Assembly (NCBI GenBank): GCA_025642065.1
Contig: JAODUP010000551.1
Coordinates: 141,501-205,500, forward strand
DNA length: 64,000 bases
Direction: 5' to 3'
DNA from: Paralvinella palmiformis
Taxonomy: Eukaryota > Annelida > Polychaeta > Terebellida > Alvinellidae
Shown here: piece after piece, positions 43,443 through 57,719 of the stretch
How positions within the stretch are numbered: the stretch's first letter is position 1
Layout: every line of letters begins with the position of its first letter
Position numbers and translations under genes: made by a program
The notes under the pieces: model-generated
The model's input: the letters and a program-made list of their open reading frames with translations, nothing else
Told to the model about the DNA's origin: nothing
Database searches by the model: none

Positions 43443-46400
43443 AGCACACACACACACCATTCATTCTTATTTGGACATTATACAAAGTGTGTGCCTATAC
43501 AAATATATTTTTTACACCCAGATATGTATTATTCGGATTACACATTCAAGCCGGCAAAGCAGGAAATACATTTACATTTATCACATAAAAAAATTTGTAT
43601 TTGTGCAAATTAAATTTGTATGTAGACCTGATTCTTGTATTGTGTATGTGTGTGATTTCCAACATAATAATATGTTGTATACAGTCACTTCAGTGATGTT
43701 TCATGTTTATCTAGCCCCCCCTACTTGTGCACCACACCAGTTCCAATGTAATAGTGGTGAGTGTATTGATCAGCATCTACAGTGTAATCGTAAATATGAC
43801 TGTCGTGATGGCAGCGATGAATCTGACTGTGGTGAGTTATGGCCAAAAATCTCTAGCTTACCTGTATTATCACCACAATTCTGGTCCTTAAAAATGTTGT
43901 TATCCATTTTTATAAAGTTATCTTTAATACTTTATGTCTCTCTGTCATTTCTGAACTTAATCTCAATATATTATAATTACTCATGACTACAGTACAAGTA
44001 TTCACTGAGTAGCTATTCATATTGGATAATTTATCTCTGTCCCTTTCTGGCATATGACAAAATCTAAAATTGACACATCAGGATTGTTAATATTTATACA
44101 ATTTGTGTACATAGCACCTCCAACTTGTGCATACTATCAATTCCAATGCAACAATGGAGAATGTATTGATAACAGGCTGCACTGTGATCGTAAATATGAC
44201 TGCCGTGATGGCAGTGATGAACAAGACTGTGGTGAGTGAACTGACTACATAAGTTCACACAGCTTAATAACATAGGTCATAATTATTGACTCAGTAACTA
44301 CACCTTCCTCCGGACTGTCATATGTTAAGGCTTGATATGATTTACAATAAGTAAGGCTTAGCATAAAATAATAAAGATATTATTCAATGTAGCTTTAATT
44401 GCCTCTTTACAACTGCTTTTATTATATTTATGGTATGCTACTGTATATTTGTACATCATCCATATAATCACCTAGATTGTTATTACACTGACAATACAAA
44501 ATTTATGTTTTAGAGGACGTGTACTCACTCATTCTGTAACACTGACAGGACAACAGTTACCTACTACTATCATATCTGATATTTGAAGCTGTATTTTATT
44601 ATTAACATATGTAGCACCACCTACATGCTTACCTAATCAGTTCCAATGTGACAGTGGCCAGTGTATTCAGCAGTCTCTGCGCTGTAATCGTAGATATGAC
44701 TGTCATGATGGCAGTGATGAATTTCACTGTGGTGAGTGCGTACTCGGCTTAATGGTTTGCAGATCTTGTTTTTAGTACCCACCTATAAAGCTTTAGGTTG
44801 TTATTATTATTAGCTTTTATGGCATTCTTACATGATATGCTTCGTGAAATGGCACAATTTATGCTAACCTGTTTTATCTGTACCTGATATTTAATGTACT
44901 TTGTGACAGAATTTGCAGAATTGGATTTGTTTTAAACACACACACACACACACATGCATGCACACACATGTGCATGCTTGCACACAAATACTGTCATAAT
45001 ATTGGATTTAAAAGAACCATTTGAAGGTATTTGGAATAATCTTATATTAAGACTAATTAATGCTGTCATATTCTGTCACATGACCTTGTCTACCAAGTTC
45101 TTGTTTGTTTCATCTTTCAGTTGTTATAGATAATTGTGCATCTGCAAAAAGATGAATATCTTGAAACAGTTGTGCAATATCTAGCTTTTTGTAGACCATC
45201 GTTTTAATGTCATTTGTTTGTCTTCAAGTATCTCTGTATCCCAGTGTTTGTTATGATAACATTACATATTTTGTGATGTTTATAAGTTCACTGCACTAAG
45301 ATATTTAGGTAATATAATTTGTGAACACACCCCATTATTCTGAAAATATTGGCTCAATATTAATCTGTTTCATTTGCAACATCTAGAGCTTATTTTACAA
45401 GTTATTGAATTATCATTAGGTGCTTGCTTTACTGAGTTAACTTCAAAACCCAGATGTTATTGTGTGTTAATATGTGCTTCTTACATCTGTGTATTACTAT
45501 ACCACTAATATATTTCCCTTTTTTACTTGAGAATCCATTTTCCTGTTTTTGGTAATAATCATAATCCATGAATATTAAATTTTGATAGAAGATAGCACTA
45601 TCTATTGTCTATTGATGATACTGTGATTATACAAATATTTAAAGAAAAATAAGACAAACCTTTGAAGTTCTAAATTACAGTAAATAAGTTGTAATTTAAG
45701 TTGTAAACAGAATAGTTAAATGAATTTAACTTGAAGATTTCAGATAATTATATGAGTAATTTACTCTCTGACATAATAAACAAGTTTTATGTCCCGGTGT
45801 TTTGGAGTGTTATATTCCAATTTGCATGACTATGTGTTAGCATCATAAAGATGAATACATTGCTCAAAATTGAATGGGCAGCTTAAAATAGGATAGTCGG
45901 CTGTATTATGAGACATTTCTTTTATCAATAATTGTTACAGAACCAGAGACGTGTGGGCCAGATCAATTCCAGTGTACCAGTGGTGAGTGTATTGATGCCA
46001 GCCTGGCTTGTAACAGGGAGTACAACTGCCAAGATGGAAGTGATGAATATGACTGCCGTGAGTATAGTGAAAATCTCAGTAATAAATAGTGCCTACTGAG
46101 TAGTACCACTGACAACTGTATGTGTTGTATGATCTTTTGTAAAACAGCCATTGTTTGTTGGTGGTCTTGATTTATTTCTGAAAAGTTAGGTATAGTATCT
46201 ATATTGATGAACAACTTGCACACCTTCAATGCAGAAAATGAATAAATTGCTTTTGGTAGATTATGATATATCACTACCACCTGTTGCCAATCAACATTAT
46301 ATAGTACTATTTATACACTTTTTAATTTATGTTTTAATCTTTTATTTATTTATTATCATTCTGCCCGGTGGCTAGAGCATTACACTGCAAAGTTAGATTG

Positions 46401-47084
46401 TGGGTTCAAATCTAACTCATATCAGTGTTTCTGGGATGGTTTCTTTAGAGAGTTAGCCCTTGGCCATATGTCTCAGGTGTGATCAGCACCTAGACTAAAC
46501 AAACACTCACACTATCATTCTTCAACCCTGTCACACTATGTAATCAGTGTTTCAAACCCATTGGTAGAACTAGTATTAGAAACAAGTAACACCAACATAT
46601 TTTGTAGAAGTTAGAACACAAATATTGTCATTTAAAACATTGCCATTGGGTGATAGTCTGAATTTCATACTGGTCATCTGAGCAAAGCATACAATTCAAG
46701 TAGGATTATATGGGAGTGCATTGGCGTGGGAGTTTTAATATCATTTTGTTGAACTGATTAGGCTCATGTGGTACAATAATACATCCTTTGCTCAATGGAC
46801 TGCATGTTCCCTTTCAAGGCTTCCTGAGATATTCTGTTTATTTGGATTGGTAATGAGTTATCCAAGGATTTATACATTTTGAACATTTTGTGTCATTTAC
46901 TGAAAAGTCTAAATTCAAGTTGCAGATATAATTTGCTCAAATGTATGTTAGAATGTAGAAATTCTGTTTAAAAACAATGCTAGTATGTTAGCAACAGAAG
47001 CTTGATGGAGTATTTTCCTGGGTGAATTCTGATCTTGCTTATAGTTTGGGCACATTTACAATAAACTTGTATTTTAAATGGTTT

Positions 47085-47123
<39 letters not shown>

Positions 47124-50100
47124 TGCATTCATAATACATATTTACATGCTTGCTTACTTACTTATTTACTTTCATGCATACATATAATCGCTACTAATTC
47201 TACATTACAGAATGTCAGCCTGGCCAATTTCGTTGTACATCTGGTGATTGTATAGATGAGTCACGTCACTGTGATGGCTACGCTGATTGTCGTGATGGTT
47301 CAGATGAACAGAGTTGTCGTAAGTAATTAATAGTATGTTCAGTTCTCTGTCATATCACTGCTAATGCTAATCTGCTTTCCATCATCCTACAGCCAGTAGT
47401 ACTTTGGGTTAGCTTTATAAAACAGTAAATGTTAACGAATGAAATTGTTTACCTAATATTTTGGTAAATCTACTGTTATTAAACAGGATTTAAAAAATGT
47501 ATATGAGATTTGCCACTTCACTGTTTTAATAAAGCCAGTGCTTAAGAATACAAATAGTACTTTCTTTTGTGGACTTTTCTTCTGTTACTAAATGAAAATA
47601 GTAAATTTCACATTTAATAAATTTAGCCTGAAATTATTTGTTAAAGTCAAGTATTATCTTTCTATTCTCTATGATGTTAACTATTTGTTGTATAGATTCA
47701 CTAATTGATGTTTATCCTGGCTGTATGTTGACTGACATTTTAAGCATAAACTACTTGCCAAGAAATCAGTTATGAAATTTGTGATGTAATCTCCAAATCT
47801 CATCCAAATGCCATCATAACCACTATTGTAGTCAGTCGAAAAATATTACCAAGAGAAGAATGAATTAAATAATCCATATTTTACTTTGCAATAATTGGCA
47901 TGCCAGTAATTCTTAGCATTTGAACTTCTAGTGGTTATCAGATTTCAACAGTTTTTTCAGAAATCTTGAAACAATTATCCAGATGTTGAAAGCAGAAGTA
48001 AAATGTGGTAGTTTGTGCTTAGCAGCTAATGTCCTTGTTGTTGGTACCTACTTGCTTGCATGATCCTCTAACATTAGCACACTTAGAGACCTGTAGCCCT
48101 GAAGAGTATGACTGTGGTGATGGAATGTGTATACCAGTTGCTTTTCTCTGTGATGGTGAAGAACAGTGTATAGATGGCTCAGATGAGAAAGACTGTGGTA
48201 AAAGTTAGTATCTTTCTTCTTTGTTTTTATTAGTATTTTAATCATAACTAATAACATATAAATAGTTAATGATACATAACATCATAGTGTATACAATATT
48301 GTATAATAATGAAGGGCAGTTTCGCTGGTTTAAAAAATATTTATGATTATTTATGTAATGTTTACATACTTAATCTTTGTTTATCATGATACATGTCACA
48401 AGCAACAGGGAAAATTCTGTACAATATAGTTCTTTATATCATGATATTTTGTACAACATGATGCTGGTTGAAGATCAGATATTTTAATAACTGTCTGAAT
48501 ATACCCTTAGAATTAAAAATGAACTGAACATATAATCATGACTGAATATTATTGTCACAATCAAAGCAAAAACAGTATCATGTCATTTATTCAGTTTTAT
48601 AATATATAATTATGTTTTGTAGTGAGTCCACTTAATTCAAATGTAGTGCATTCCAAATGGAGATGTACGCTTTCACAAATAAAACAAGATGTTAATGTTA
48701 ATTAGATCTTTTCAACATTACACAACAGAGTTGTTTCTGGGCACTACATTATAAATCTGAAACATGGAATGGGGCAAAAACATTATGCTCATCTCACAGT
48801 TCTTTGAATATTATGCTTAGAAATATCCCCTTTTCTTGGGGAGGAGGGTTATTCATTTTGATTTGGTATTTGTAATTGGGCAGAGTGATAAATCCTTTTA
48901 AACAATGAATCCCTGATCAAAAACATTTTGAGATTTACAGTATGGTCAGATTCAAAATTGATAGTTTCTGGGCAAATTTAGTTTACAGAATATGTGGGGA
49001 GACTACCTTGTTTAAAATAGTAGTTGTATATAGATGTACCATGATTATTTGTACAACACCCAGAAACCTACTTCTTTCAGCACAAACTCACACAAATGTG
49101 CTGTTTGTTGAGTTGGGCATGCATACAAATATCACATACATATAAAAGAGATATAAAAAAGATTATCAAAATAAAGAATAATTAAAAATATTCTATATGT
49201 TTTTATGTGGGAACAACACAAATCCTGAAAGCAGGTGTAATTTGTGTTTGTCTTTTACCATCTGTTTGAAATATTGACACAAAATCCTAGATTTATCATT
49301 GATTTATATCCCCCAGGACATACATGATTTTATACACCTGTATTATCACACAGTAGTCCTAGCAGTAGAGTCTAATTCACAATGAGTGATATATATATAT
49401 ATATATATATATATAGAACCTGTCATTTTCCAAATAATACAAGTAAGGATTATTCACAAACAAATTGGGTTAAATGAGTGGTAAATATATACCAGGTCAT
49501 CATTTATCTGTGAATGGCTTGGTAGAACTTATTGACATGAGGATGAATCATATTAGAACACCATTTAAACTATTCAGTATATGTTGGTAACTCTGTGATT
49601 GATAATCGATATCATTTAACCATTTTTTAAATGTTTTAAATACCTTCATTTGTTTTAGTAAAGTGAGAGGGTACACTTTCCTAGACATTTTTAAAAAGAA
49701 TTTCTTTGTTATTCAGTAGTGCACAAAATTGAATGTTACATAATAAAATTGTAGCAGATCCAAATGCCTTTAAGGGAATAATGAGCAATTTAGATACCTG
49801 GGAAATGAGTGTATGAACTATCTTTATATTAAAAGTATCTTTGGATATACCATGATTTCTAACTTCATATTATCAGTTGAAGCCTGCTAATGTATATTCC
49901 ACAAGTATCTCAAATTTTGGATTAACTGAGTATATTCTGCACATCTCAAACCGGAGTTTAATAGTAATTTTAAAGCCATTTCTTCAGATTTTCTCCGCTT
50001 CTATAATTTGTTTTCACACTGTATTTTATGATTATTCAGTATGTGGTTATGATTTAATCAAATCACAATCATAAATGTAAAATTTCTAGTTTTATTATGT

Positions 50101-51119
50101 AAAAGTATCTGTCTTTTAAAAATGTTGTGACAACATCCATTATTACTCATAGTAGTTCAGGATGTTATTAAAGATTCCTAGTTTGAATATGGGTGCTTCA
50201 GTATTAGTCTAATGGATATTGACATTTAACATTTTATTGCCATTTTTGCTCATGAATAAGTGATTAAATTTATGGATTATCTGAATCAAATGTAATTCAT
50301 CATCTGAATAGATAAACTAACACATTTTACAAACATGACCACACAGTATAAACTAATGTTCACAGTTTAAACAGCTTTGTCTTGGCTCTGTTTTGAGATT
50401 TATGTGAACAAATTATATAAATATATATGTTATACTGCATCATAAACAGGTTATTTAACATTTATGTGGATTTTTCTAATAATCCCTTCTTCATTTGTGA
50501 TGATCTTTCTTTTACAATTTTTTATGTAGTTTAGCTTTTTCATGTATGTGTATTATTTTCTGATTGGTTGTGTTAGAGATGTGATGATAAATTTTGTAAC
50601 AATAATAACGTACACAGAACATCCCAGACGAACCAAAAATACACAATCGAATACACAATTGAAATGGACACAAACTCCATCACATCTATGAGGAGTTCCC
50701 GAGAAAGCTGAGTAATACAGCTGAGGTGGAGTCACCGACTTGGCCAGAGAGATTATACTCTTGAACTAACTAACTAATGTATAACAGCACCATATTTAAT
50801 TTATACAAATAGCCCCAAGGCACAATTAGTTATTTTAGTTACAAATATGGTGTGCTAAAACTTCCAAAACCACTATTTATTTTATGTTTATGCTGTTTTA
50901 CATTATGAAATATGGGGAAAATAAGTAATTTTTTTCATTTTGGCATGCCTGCATGATATAATATCACCCTGTTTTTTGTTCAAAGCAAACTGTTGAGTTG
51001 GCCAATCATTGAACGCATCATTTACATTTGTGGATGTTTATAGATGGAGGTTAATATGATGCTTATTGTGATTAGTTGTTTAATTATCATGGATGCGAAG
51101 ACCCATACATTTTTGTCTA

Positions 51120-51158
<39 letters not shown>

Positions 51159-54100
51159 TAGATGGGGAAACACAAATTCTGTGATTATATTAAAGTATAC
51201 CTGTAATTAAAATAAGCTAAGTTTTAGAGATTATGCAGCATTTATTTGGGAGGAGGTGAATTCATCCAAGTACAGTATTATATCAACTGAAGTAACCCCA
51301 GTATAAAAATTAGCTATGTTCTATTCTGGGTCTACATGTGAAGTTATCTTCCATGTATTAATGTTTGCATGTATTAATACAATCTTTGGGTCAAGGGTGG
51401 ACTAGCTGTGAAAATTTATAACAGTCTTGTAGATTTTACTCTTGAGTAGTATTGTTCCATGTCAAAAATGAAATTCCTGTTTTAAATTTAACTGTTATAT
51501 TACAGTATAAACATTTCATTGTCTTTCATTTGTGATCCTAGTTACATACTGCTCCAGCCATTGGGATTGTATCAGGTGTTTGGTCCTTTACACACTTATG
51601 ATTCACATTTTAGTAATCGTGGGTGTTGAAAAAATACGAGATGCTTGAGTTAGTTTCATGAGAATACACAGAAGCCCACGATTCATCATTTTATTGTGGT
51701 AGCTGTAGAAATAAATAATTATTAATTATGAGATTTGAAACTAGATGACAATATATTAATGGTCCTGAATAAGACAGACTTTTCCTACTTTCATGCATGC
51801 ACCCACGCATGCACGCACACACCCATTCCAGCTGATTATGTAATTGTAATTGATCAGAGAGTGGCCACTGATTATAAATAATGTTATATGAATTGAAAAC
51901 TGACTTGCTGTCATTAGTAATCAAAAGTAATAGTTAATGTTGCATAAACCACTAATTACTGAGAAACAGTTGCTATAATTAAAGTAATTAAGCCTTTCAG
52001 GAATCTGGCTGTTCAATATTTCAGTGTTTGCTATTTCGTGACTGCTGAAATACAGTGGTAAGAAGAACTTATTCTAAAGATTGCATACATTTCTACATCA
52101 CAGGTGTCACTCTGTCAGTTTCACCAGAACATCTTCGTATTAGAGAGGGTATGACAGCCACCCTAATATGTCGTGTGCTGGAAGGTGGACAATTCAAGCT
52201 AAAGTGGACTAGACAATCTCAGGTATAGTATGATGATGATGATTGTTTATATGTGTATGGATGACAGACCTCTTATGGAAATGTTGGCAAATTTTAAGCA
52301 GTTGAAAACTGAATTTTCTCAGCTTGTAATTTTGTGGAAAACTGAATTTTCTCAGCTTGTAATTTTGTGGAAAACTTAATTTTCTCAGCTTGTAATTTTT
52401 TAAGCTTACTTATTACTGTTTAACAATAAAACATTTCAACTCCAACTAGACATAATATGATGTTAACCTGGAAGTAACCAAGACATCTAACACTTCAGGA
52501 TTTGTGCATGAAATGATATGATAATAGTAAATATATATGCTTGTTTAGTGGGGTTGGTTAAGTCATTAAAAAGATTGTGATATATTCAGTATGAAATAAT
52601 AATTATAATAATAATGTATATTTAATAAAGTGCCCTTACTAGCAGGAGCCATTCAAAGGCTCTGTCCAAACAATATGTAATATAATAATACCCCAAATAA
52701 TATATCTGTAAAAGAACAGATTTAAAATTTTTGCATTTCTAACATCTGCCAGCAACCTATTCCACAAAGGGGGGTGGGTGGTCTGCAACACTAAATACAC
52801 TATCACCATATGACTTGAGCCGAGACCCAAACACCTATAACAATATCTTACTAGATGACTGATTTTTGGGGATGGCTTTCTAATGGATGCCATGTCATGA
52901 ATATATTTATCAGTTATTAATAGAATTTTGAAAGGGATACGCTGTCTAACAGGTAGCCAATGTAGTTTTTGAAGAATTGGGGTGATATAATCATATTTTC
53001 TAGTATTTGTTACAATGCGAGCTGCACTATTCATGAAACCTGGTCTGTGGGCATAGGGCCACTGTAGTTACGATGTTGTGAGTGTGGAGTGGATAGTCTT
53101 GTGAATATTTGCAGATATGTTAATGAAATCATATTCACTTTTAAGAAACTATATTTTTATTTATTTCCTGTATACAGAAGCATTGGACTTAGCTACAAGC
53201 TACAATTATGAGACAGCTGGTTATTCATTGTAACTGCTCATTCACTGGTCATTTATTGAAACATTTCATGTCATATTTACATCCATGTAAGTTCAAAATA
53301 AACACAAATTTAAACAGTAAATATTATATTCATTTAGTTATTATGGTCTAAGTAATGTCATTTATAATTAGCAAAAAACAAACTTCTATAACTTCTTGTA
53401 CTGAAAAACTACTCTTTGTAGCATTACATGGTGTTATTGAAAATGTAAATTAGTACCGTATATACTCACACAGATAATTTGAGGTAAATTTTTGATTCAG
53501 TAATTCTTTCCTTAGACATATGCTAACCATATAAGTCGAGGTTAGGTATTGGCTTAAAATCCCTCAAAATTTGAATCATTGTCTTCATTCATGAAAAAGC
53601 TGACCCATTCATTTTTCACATTTGTTTTAACTTGGAAAACATGCAAGTTGTTTGCAGGAACTAAAAGAAGGCAGCACTAAATAACCTTTTTAAACCGAAG
53701 TCTTATTAAGCCACACTTACTTTCTTTGATATAATCAGGAAATATTCTCATCAGCTAAATCACTAGAGATTTCATAATTTCTGTCCATAAAATATGTACT
53801 ATCTTTGAAATCCTACTGTTTTTGTGTGGCAGAGGCTAGATATTTAAATAATAATAATGAACAATGATTGAGAGGGGACAAAAACCCAGGAAGTATATGT
53901 GATGTGGAGACTAACCAGCCTGTAAATTACTAACTAACACATTAGTATATAGACACATATACTAGTAAAATATGTTGGATGCTTCCAAAATATTTAAATA
54001 TATATCTACACAAGTTGTATTTTAATTTCAGTCTCTTCCTGTCAGAGCTAAAGATGATAATGGACGTTTGACTATCACTGAAACCCGTACCTATGATTCG

Positions 54101-57100
54101 GATCGTTATATTTGCACAGTTGTTGGCCAAGAACATTACAAAGCTTATGCTACTCTTACTGTGGAGGACAGTAAGTTCATTCTTTCTAGGTGCAATTAAA
54201 CGATTGTAATTTGTCATTTTTAAACTTTGCTGTAGATATTTATAAGGTAATTATTTCCAGTTACTGGCCCACCTTCCACTCCGCAACCTCCACCTGTTGG
54301 TGACTGTGGCCCTGACCAAATGCAGTGTAGGAATGGAGAGTGTATACCACGTGATTATGCCTGTGATGGAGACTTTGATTGTTCTGACAGAAGTGATGAA
54401 CTTAATTGCAGTAAGGATCATTCTTCTAAGTATTTTATCATAATTTACATGTTTGTGTAATAGCTATAACTGGTATACTGTGGTCATTATAACAGGTGAT
54501 AATTATGTGTGAAGCTTTGTTGACTATAATGGGTTTTGAATATCATGTCTAGAGAAATGGCAGATATTGAATAGGAAAGCTAAATATGAACAGCTCTATC
54601 AGTATTTTGTGAATGGATCTGGATTACGCATGATACATGTGATTATAGTATTGTATTTGCTTACAGGATGTGATGAGGAGAGGGGGGGACGTGGGGTTCT
54701 ACTCAAATATATAGCTGAAAATTTTGATTCCTACCTCAATTTTACTAATTAAAATGCCTACCATATATCATCATTTATAAACACACATGTATGAGATCGG
54801 TGAGATTTGTTGATTGAAATCCAAGGTTGATTAAATCCTTGTATAGTCTGAATTAAAACAAATCATAAAATGTTCATAAAAAACTTAAATAATTGAACCA
54901 AATATAGATACATTACACCAACATCAATTTAATAAAACTTTCATTTTGATAGCCTTGTGATGATATATATTTTGAATAACATTTTTCAGGTAAGTAATAT
55001 TTACATGTTTATGACTATTATTAACCGAGGCGCCAAGAGTGTATTAAAACTCTGTCAAATGAACAAGTAGACAAATGTTACATTGCTGCATATACAGTTC
55101 AGTGATAACACAGGACTGTCATTGCTTGTACATATCAATATTAAACCCAGCTTACATGATGTGGCCACAATATGCCAACATGTGACTCCTCAAACTGCAC
55201 TAGTTTTCAGTCACTTTAAATTTTTTTATGAATTGACAATTATTAGATGTAGTTTAATATATATTTTTGATGATGGTTTTCATGATGTATTTAGAACTTT
55301 TGTAATTATAGTCCCTATGATGCCTTGTGAACCAAATGAGTTCCAGTGTGGTACTGGTAAATGTGTACAGAAAATCTGGCGCTGTGATGGTGATGATGAC
55401 TGTGGTGATGAAAGTGATGAACAGAATTGTCGTGAGTATTAGCTGTTTTTCTTATCTTTTTTATTCGTATCTAAATTATTTAAGAATAAATGAGTCCCTA
55501 GTGTATTATTCAATAAAGATGTTACCATATATGTTCATGTATAAGACAAGGAAAATGGTCATAGATTCTGTTAAGCTACGTGCATTTTGTCTTGTACATG
55601 ATATACACCTATATTGAATAATATCTGATGAAACTTATTGGTCAACAGACCAGTCATGGGCAATACTAGGGGAAATTTACATTAACAGCTCTTGACACAG
55701 AACATTAACACTGGCTCCATCATATCACATTGTAATAATTTGTATATAACCACAGTATAATTCCATTCTATGTCTTATTAGTGCATAACAAAATACTGCA
55801 CATAACAATGTATTTTTGTTAAGATAAACTTTAGGCAGTAAAAAAAGTCAAGCTTTCCAATGCAAATGTAGAGACTGTCATCTCCGAAGTCAATGAGGTG
55901 ATCAAAGGATAATACTCAAAATGAATTATTATGACTTCTAGATTAAATAATACACAAGATCATATTATGGTTGAGCATATACAGTAGTCTCATCATCTCT
56001 GAGAAATATTTGTAAGAAGTTCATTTATAAGAGGCATTGAAAAGTATCGTTTAGTAAGGTATATAATTATCATTTTCTTTGGGAATAAGCCGTCATGATT
56101 GTCTCATATAAACAAGCTTTCCTCCATTAAATTAAGAACTAACAGAGTATGGAGTCATGAGATTATTCTTATTTTTTAACTGTTACATCAATGTCATGTA
56201 ATTATTATAACTGCTGCACTTCTAAGTTAGTTTAGTGATATATGTAATATTTTATATACATGTATATTTTTTTTATAATTAGGGTATCATCTAACATGAC
56301 TGTGGAATCAACTATATTTGCTTTTGATAAGCCATATATCACAATTACAAATTGTAATATTCTGTATCCATTTAGGATTTAACACTACCAGTCACTGATA
56401 TATTATCTAATCATGTAATTAACTTTGCTTCACAGATATTAGCAGTCTATATTTTGGAGAATAGCTATTATAAAAACAAACATTGACAGGTGACATGTTA
56501 ACAGATTAAGATGTTATTGAGTATAAATAAGCCTTAATGGTAAAAACAATAATAAATGTATTGATATGGAAATCTCCCAGAGATTTTGAGTATACTAGTA
56601 TACTAAGAAGCTAAAGTTGCAGGACCTTTTGTCATTTATGCTAAAATAATAAATTCAATTTCCAGGTTCTGGAAATGTTCTTGAATTTTACAAAATCAGG
56701 AAATGTCCTGGAAAACATATTCCCTATGAAAAAAATGCACTTAGAACAAAAAAGCCTGTGAATAAATATTATGATTATAGAAGAAAACTGTAGAAGAAAA
56801 AGAGTACCAGTACATAGTCTTGATATCCTGTGTTTGTTAAAATTTTAATAAAAGCGAGTGGATCAGTCTGCTAGAAGGGTTGAGGAGGAGGTTGTACCAT
56901 AAAATGTCAATAATCGATCATACATTGAATAAATATGATATGCTTTTCCACACATATAAACTAGAGAAAGCAGACCACCTATATATCTATCAAAGTGACA
57001 GTGGTAGTGAGTTTAGTTCAAATAACGCGAGTGAAGCTTATCTTAACTTTCATGATGGAGGGTCAAATTGTCTACTGATTTTTTATGTCAATGTCCCACA

Positions 57101-57300
57101 AATGCTATTGTTGTATAGAACATGAATTAGTGACTGACAAAATGAATAATCTTTAATGTTTCAACAATAAAAATGACTTAATACAATATGTAGATCACTG
57201 TCCCTTACTATAAATGGCATTTACTGTTGCCTTGATTGTGAAATATGTTTATGGCCCAGCACCAGAACAATTTGTTTGCACTCTCTCGCTCTCCCTTTCT

Positions 57301-57372
<72 letters not shown>

Positions 57373-57668
57373 CACAGTGAGAAGAGAGAGAGAGAGAGAG
57401 AAAGGTATATATATCTCTAGATTGAGATAGATGTATGAACACAAATTGACCAGTAACTTAGTTCATATCAGATATGGGGTCAATTCCGGAATTGTAATTG
57501 ATTATTTAAAAAAAAATTGAATTTTGAATTGGAATTGAGAAATTTTGAATTGGAATTTAAGTTTTCTACAAACAAATTAAATCCACAAATTAATTTACTA
57601 TTTTTACCACCTTAACATTTACATGTGGTGTTATTAATTTACTGGAACCAAAATTATCCAGAACTTTG

Positions 57669-57719
<51 letters not shown>

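Noticed and set aside
46363..46440. True tRNA gene
   Set aside because: A and B boxes are present, but no complete acceptor stem forms and the unit has SINE features: 3' body and 9-bp target duplications.
1485..48197. LDLa array as a separate gene (for example an LRP-type receptor)
   Set aside because: There are no YWTD propeller or EGF modules, no stop or transmembrane exon, and the phase continues unbroken into the perlecan Ig-laminin region.
54567..54752. 61-codon frame after repeat 33 as an extra exon
   Set aside because: It has no matching acceptor and donor phase, no Cys pattern and no recognisable domain.
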